This document shows positions 4,429 to 6,163 of a stretch of 6,163 bases of DNA, one piece after another. Position numbers and translations under genes: made by a program. The notes beneath the pieces are model-generated. The model did no database searches. It saw only the letters and a program-made list of their open reading frames with translations, and was not told the origin of the DNA. Position 1 is the first letter of the stretch. Each line of letters begins with the position of its first letter. Source of the DNA: JASFWK01 sp050049355 (lineage in GTDB: Bacteria; Chloroflexota; Anaerolineae; B4-G1; DUEL01); NCBI GenBank assembly GCA_050049355.1, contig JASFWK010000124.1, positions 1-6,163 on the forward strand, in the 5' to 3' direction.

Positions 4429-4914
4429 ATGTCGGGCAGAACCAAGTTTGTTATCGCCGGGCTACTCATCGTAGCCGCTGTGGCGTATCTGATCATCAGC
4501 AGTACTGGCAGCACTGCTCACTACTTCCTCACCATAGAGGAAGTGCTAGCGAGGGGGGATGAAGCCTCAAGTCGTCCGCTCACAGTTTCGGGCGCGGTGG
4601 TCGGGGATACCATCGCCTATGACCCCTCTGGCCCTCGGGTGACTTTCACCATCGTGCAGGTGCCGGGAGATCCCCGAGAGGTGGAGCGACGCGGGGGCCT
4701 GGCGGCAGTGCTGCACCAGGCTGTCAGCGACCCCAACGCGGCCCGGTTGGAGGTGGTCTACGAGGACGTCAAGCCGGATCTGCTGCAGGATGAGGCCCAG
4801 GCTATCGTCCGCGGCCAGGTTGGGGAGGACGGTCGCTTCTATGCAGACGAGGTTCTCCTCAAATGCCCCACGCGCTACGAGGAGGAGATCCCTGAGCAGG
4901 GCGAGGGGCTCTGA
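4429..4914 (+). CDS. ccmE: Cytochrome c maturation heme chaperone CcmE, Cys-type (CxxxY)
   Basis: CcmE receives heme exported by CcmABCD, binds it covalently on the outer face of the membrane and hands it to CcmF. Seen in 161 residues: one N-terminal membrane anchor (about 7-24), then the OB-fold domain with YFLTIEEVLARG (32-43), LTVSGAVVGDTI (51-62), VTFTIV (71-76), LEVVYEDVKPDLLQDEAQAIVRGQ (107-130, in pieces LEVVYE, KPDLL and AIVRGQ) and FYADEVLLKCPTRYEEE (137-153). The usual heme-binding His of HxxxY is replaced by Cys146, giving CPTRY with Tyr150, the variant known from Desulfovibrio and archaea. About 25 residues (79-104) are inserted between two strands, and the tail after the motif is short (15 residues). 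Starts at ATG after AAGGAG; first gene of the ccm operon; its TGA overlaps the ccmF ATG by one base. Confidence 0.95.
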   Translation: MSGRTKFVIAGLLIVAAVAYLIISSTGSTAHYFLTIEEVLARGDEASSRPLTVSGAVVGDTIAYDPSGPRVTFTIVQVPGDPREVERRGGLAAVLHQAVSDPNAARLEVVYEDVKPDLLQDEAQAIVRGQVGEDGRFYADEVLLKCPTRYEEEIPEQGEGL

Positions 4915-6163
4915 TGCTCGCGGAGATCGGCTCCATCCTCAGTGGGTTGGCGCTGGCCGCGGCTTTGTACGCGGTCTCCGCTACGTTTTGGTCGATCCGT
5001 CGAGGCGATTCGCGCTGGGCTGAGAGCGGTCGCAACAGCGTCTACGCAGCTGCGGGGTTCTTGGGGCTGGCCCTTCTGGCTCTTCTGGCTGCTTTCCTGG
5101 GCGACCAGTTCCAAATCGAGTACGTCTTCCAGCACTCTAGCCGCGACCTTCCGGTCTATTTGAAGGCCTCTGCGGTATGGGCCGGTCAGGATGGGTCCCT
5201 ATTGCTGTGGGCTTTTCTTCAGGCGCTCTTTGCCGCTCTGGTGGTAGGCCGCCCTTCTAAGCGGAGCCGTCCCCTGGTTCCGTGGGCAGCGATCTTCCTC
5301 AACCTCATCACAGTCTTCTTTGTGGCGGTCACGCTGTTTGCCTCTAATCCCTTCGCGCGTTTGGCGACGATCCCCGCCGACGGCCGGGGATTGAATCCCC
5401 TGCTGCGTCACCCAGGCATGATCTTCCACCCGCCTGCGCTGTACCTGGGATACGTGGGACTGGCGGTCCCCTTTGCCTTTGGCCTAGCCGCGCTGGTCAC
5501 TCGTCACATGGAGGATTGGCCTGCAGCTGCTCACCGCTGGACGTTGGTGTCGTGGCTCTTCTTGGGGCTGGGGCTCCTGCTGGGAATGCGCTGGGCCTAC
5601 GACGTACTGGGGTGGGGCGGGTACTGGGGTTGGGACCCGGTGGAGAACGCCGGGCTGATGCCGTGGCTTACCACCACCGCTCTTCTGCATGGTATGGTGA
5701 TGCAGGAGCAGGGGCGCGGCTTCCGCCTATGGAATTCCCTGCTGGTAATCGGCTCCTTCATCCTGGTTCTCTTTGGCACTTTCACCACCCGCAGTGGGCT
5801 AATCCAATCGGTTCATGCGTTCGGGCGATCTAACCTGGGTCTCTACTTCCTGGGTGCCATCGTCTTGACGCTAGCTGGTTCGTTGGCACTGCTCTTGAAA
5901 CGCCGTTCTCTTCTGACCAGAGGCAATTCCTCCGACGGATTGCTCTCGCGCCAGGGAATGTTCCTCTTCACCCTGGTTCTCTTCCTTACCATCACTGGGT
6001 CCGTGCTGGTGGGAAGCATCCTTCCGACGCTTACAGAGGCCCTCACCGACCAGCGCTTCGAGGCCGGTCCGTCCTGGTTCGACCGGGTGACGGGCCCCCA
6101 GTTCGGTGCGCTGGTTCTGGTGATGGGGCTTTGCCCCCTGTTGGGCCGAGCGGCTGGCGCGCT
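4914..6163 (+). CDS. ccmF: Cytochrome c heme lyase subunit CcmF, N-terminal ~416 codons, cut by window edge
   Basis: CcmF is a polytopic membrane protein that takes heme from holo-CcmE and joins it to the CxxCH motif of apocytochrome c. Seen: VWAGQDGSLLLW (88-99), NPLLRHPGMIFHPPALYLGYV (161-181; key His172, aligning with the membrane heme b ligand His173 of E. coli), the WWD motif GWGGYWGWDPVENAGLMPW (233-251), His259 in ALLHG (second membrane heme ligand, E. coli His261), and TRSGLIQSVHAF (292-303) with His301, the first external heme-binding His (E. coli His303). The second external His (E. coli His491) lies beyond the window; the family is about 650 residues. ATG at 4914 shares a base with the ccmE stop and follows GAGGGG by five bases. 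The visible part has no gaps or stops and looks fully functional. Confidence 0.96.
   Translation, partial: MLAEIGSILSGLALAAALYAVSATFWSIRRGDSRWAESGRNSVYAAAGFLGLALLALLAAFLGDQFQIEYVFQHSSRDLPVYLKASAVWAGQDGSLLLWAFLQALFAALVVGRPSKRSRPLVPWAAIFLNLITVFFVAVTLFASNPFARLATIPADGRGLNPLLRHPGMIFHPPALYLGYVGLAVPFAFGLAALVTRHMEDWPAAAHRWTLVSWLFLGLGLLLGMRWAYDVLGWGGYWGWDPVENAGLMPWLTTTALLHGMVMQEQGRGFRLWNSLLVIGSFILVLFGTFTTRSGLIQSVHAFGRSNLGLYFLGAIVLTLAGSLALLLKRRSLLTRGNSSDGLLSRQGMFLFTLVLFLTITGSVLVGSILPTLTEALTDQRFEAGPSWFDRVTGPQFGALVLVMGLCPLLGRAAGA

Noticed and set aside
4074..4514. Two minus-strand frames (66 and 79 codons) in the intergenic region and over the ccmE start
   Set aside because: They cross the hem promoter or run antisense to ccmE; no ribosome sites or family motifs.
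1..6163. CRISPR array, tRNA/rRNA genes, transposase or phage genes
   Set aside because: No regularly spaced repeats, no tRNA-like cloverleaf noticed and no mobile-element proteins; apart from the intergenic region the window is filled by the listed genes.

Overview
This window is a compact, G+C-rich bacterial region devoted to tetrapyrrole (heme) synthesis and cytochrome c maturation. Two divergent transcription units face away from a shared intergenic region of about 410 bp (4019-4428). The gene content suggests a member of the Chloroflexota (Anaerolineae/Thermoflexia-like). The clues are a short MerR/excisionase-type winged helix with a TPGGHRRF wing fused to an all-helical domain, a CcmE carrying Cys-x3-Tyr and an OB-fold insertion, and many GTG/CTG starts in tightly overlapped genes. 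This assignment is inference from protein style, not from a search.

Left, minus strand (transcribed right to left from about 4080 to beyond 1): a putative transcription factor (3344-4018), precorrin-2 dehydrogenase/ferrochelatase of the SirC/Met8/CysG-N type (2700-3347), glutamyl-tRNA reductase hemA (1408-2700), a CcsA/HemX-family membrane protein (596-1411) and the first 195 codons of hydroxymethylbilane synthase hemC (1-585, cut by the window edge). Junctions overlap by 1-4 nt except the last, which is a 10-nt gap with a perfect AGGAGG in front of an apparent CTG start. This is one operon, led by a textbook sigma70 promoter (TTGACA, 17 bp, TATAAT).

Middle: the intergenic region holds the two outward-facing promoters. 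Between them lie a 70-nt nested dyad (4193-4262) and a 10-bp perfect palindrome next to the ccm promoter. In the ccmE leader, two interlocked inverted repeats abut in the order expected of an H-type pseudoknot.

Right, plus strand (from about 4359 onward): ccmE (4429-4914), the periplasmic heme chaperone in its unusual Cys-type form, overlaps by 1 nt with ccmF (4914 to beyond 6163), the heme lyase subunit. The ccmF sequence is cut after about 416 codons.

Together the minus-strand genes make heme precursors from glutamyl-tRNA and divert uroporphyrinogen-derived precorrin-2 to siroheme. The plus-strand genes load finished heme onto apocytochromes c outside the membrane. The regulator beside the shared control region is a natural candidate for coordinating supply with use; that link is inference. 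The most interesting points are the Cys-type CcmE, the interlocked leader repeats, the unassigned sensor-like domain of the regulator, the divergent CcsA/HemX protein, and a CPC insertion next to the HemA catalytic cysteine.
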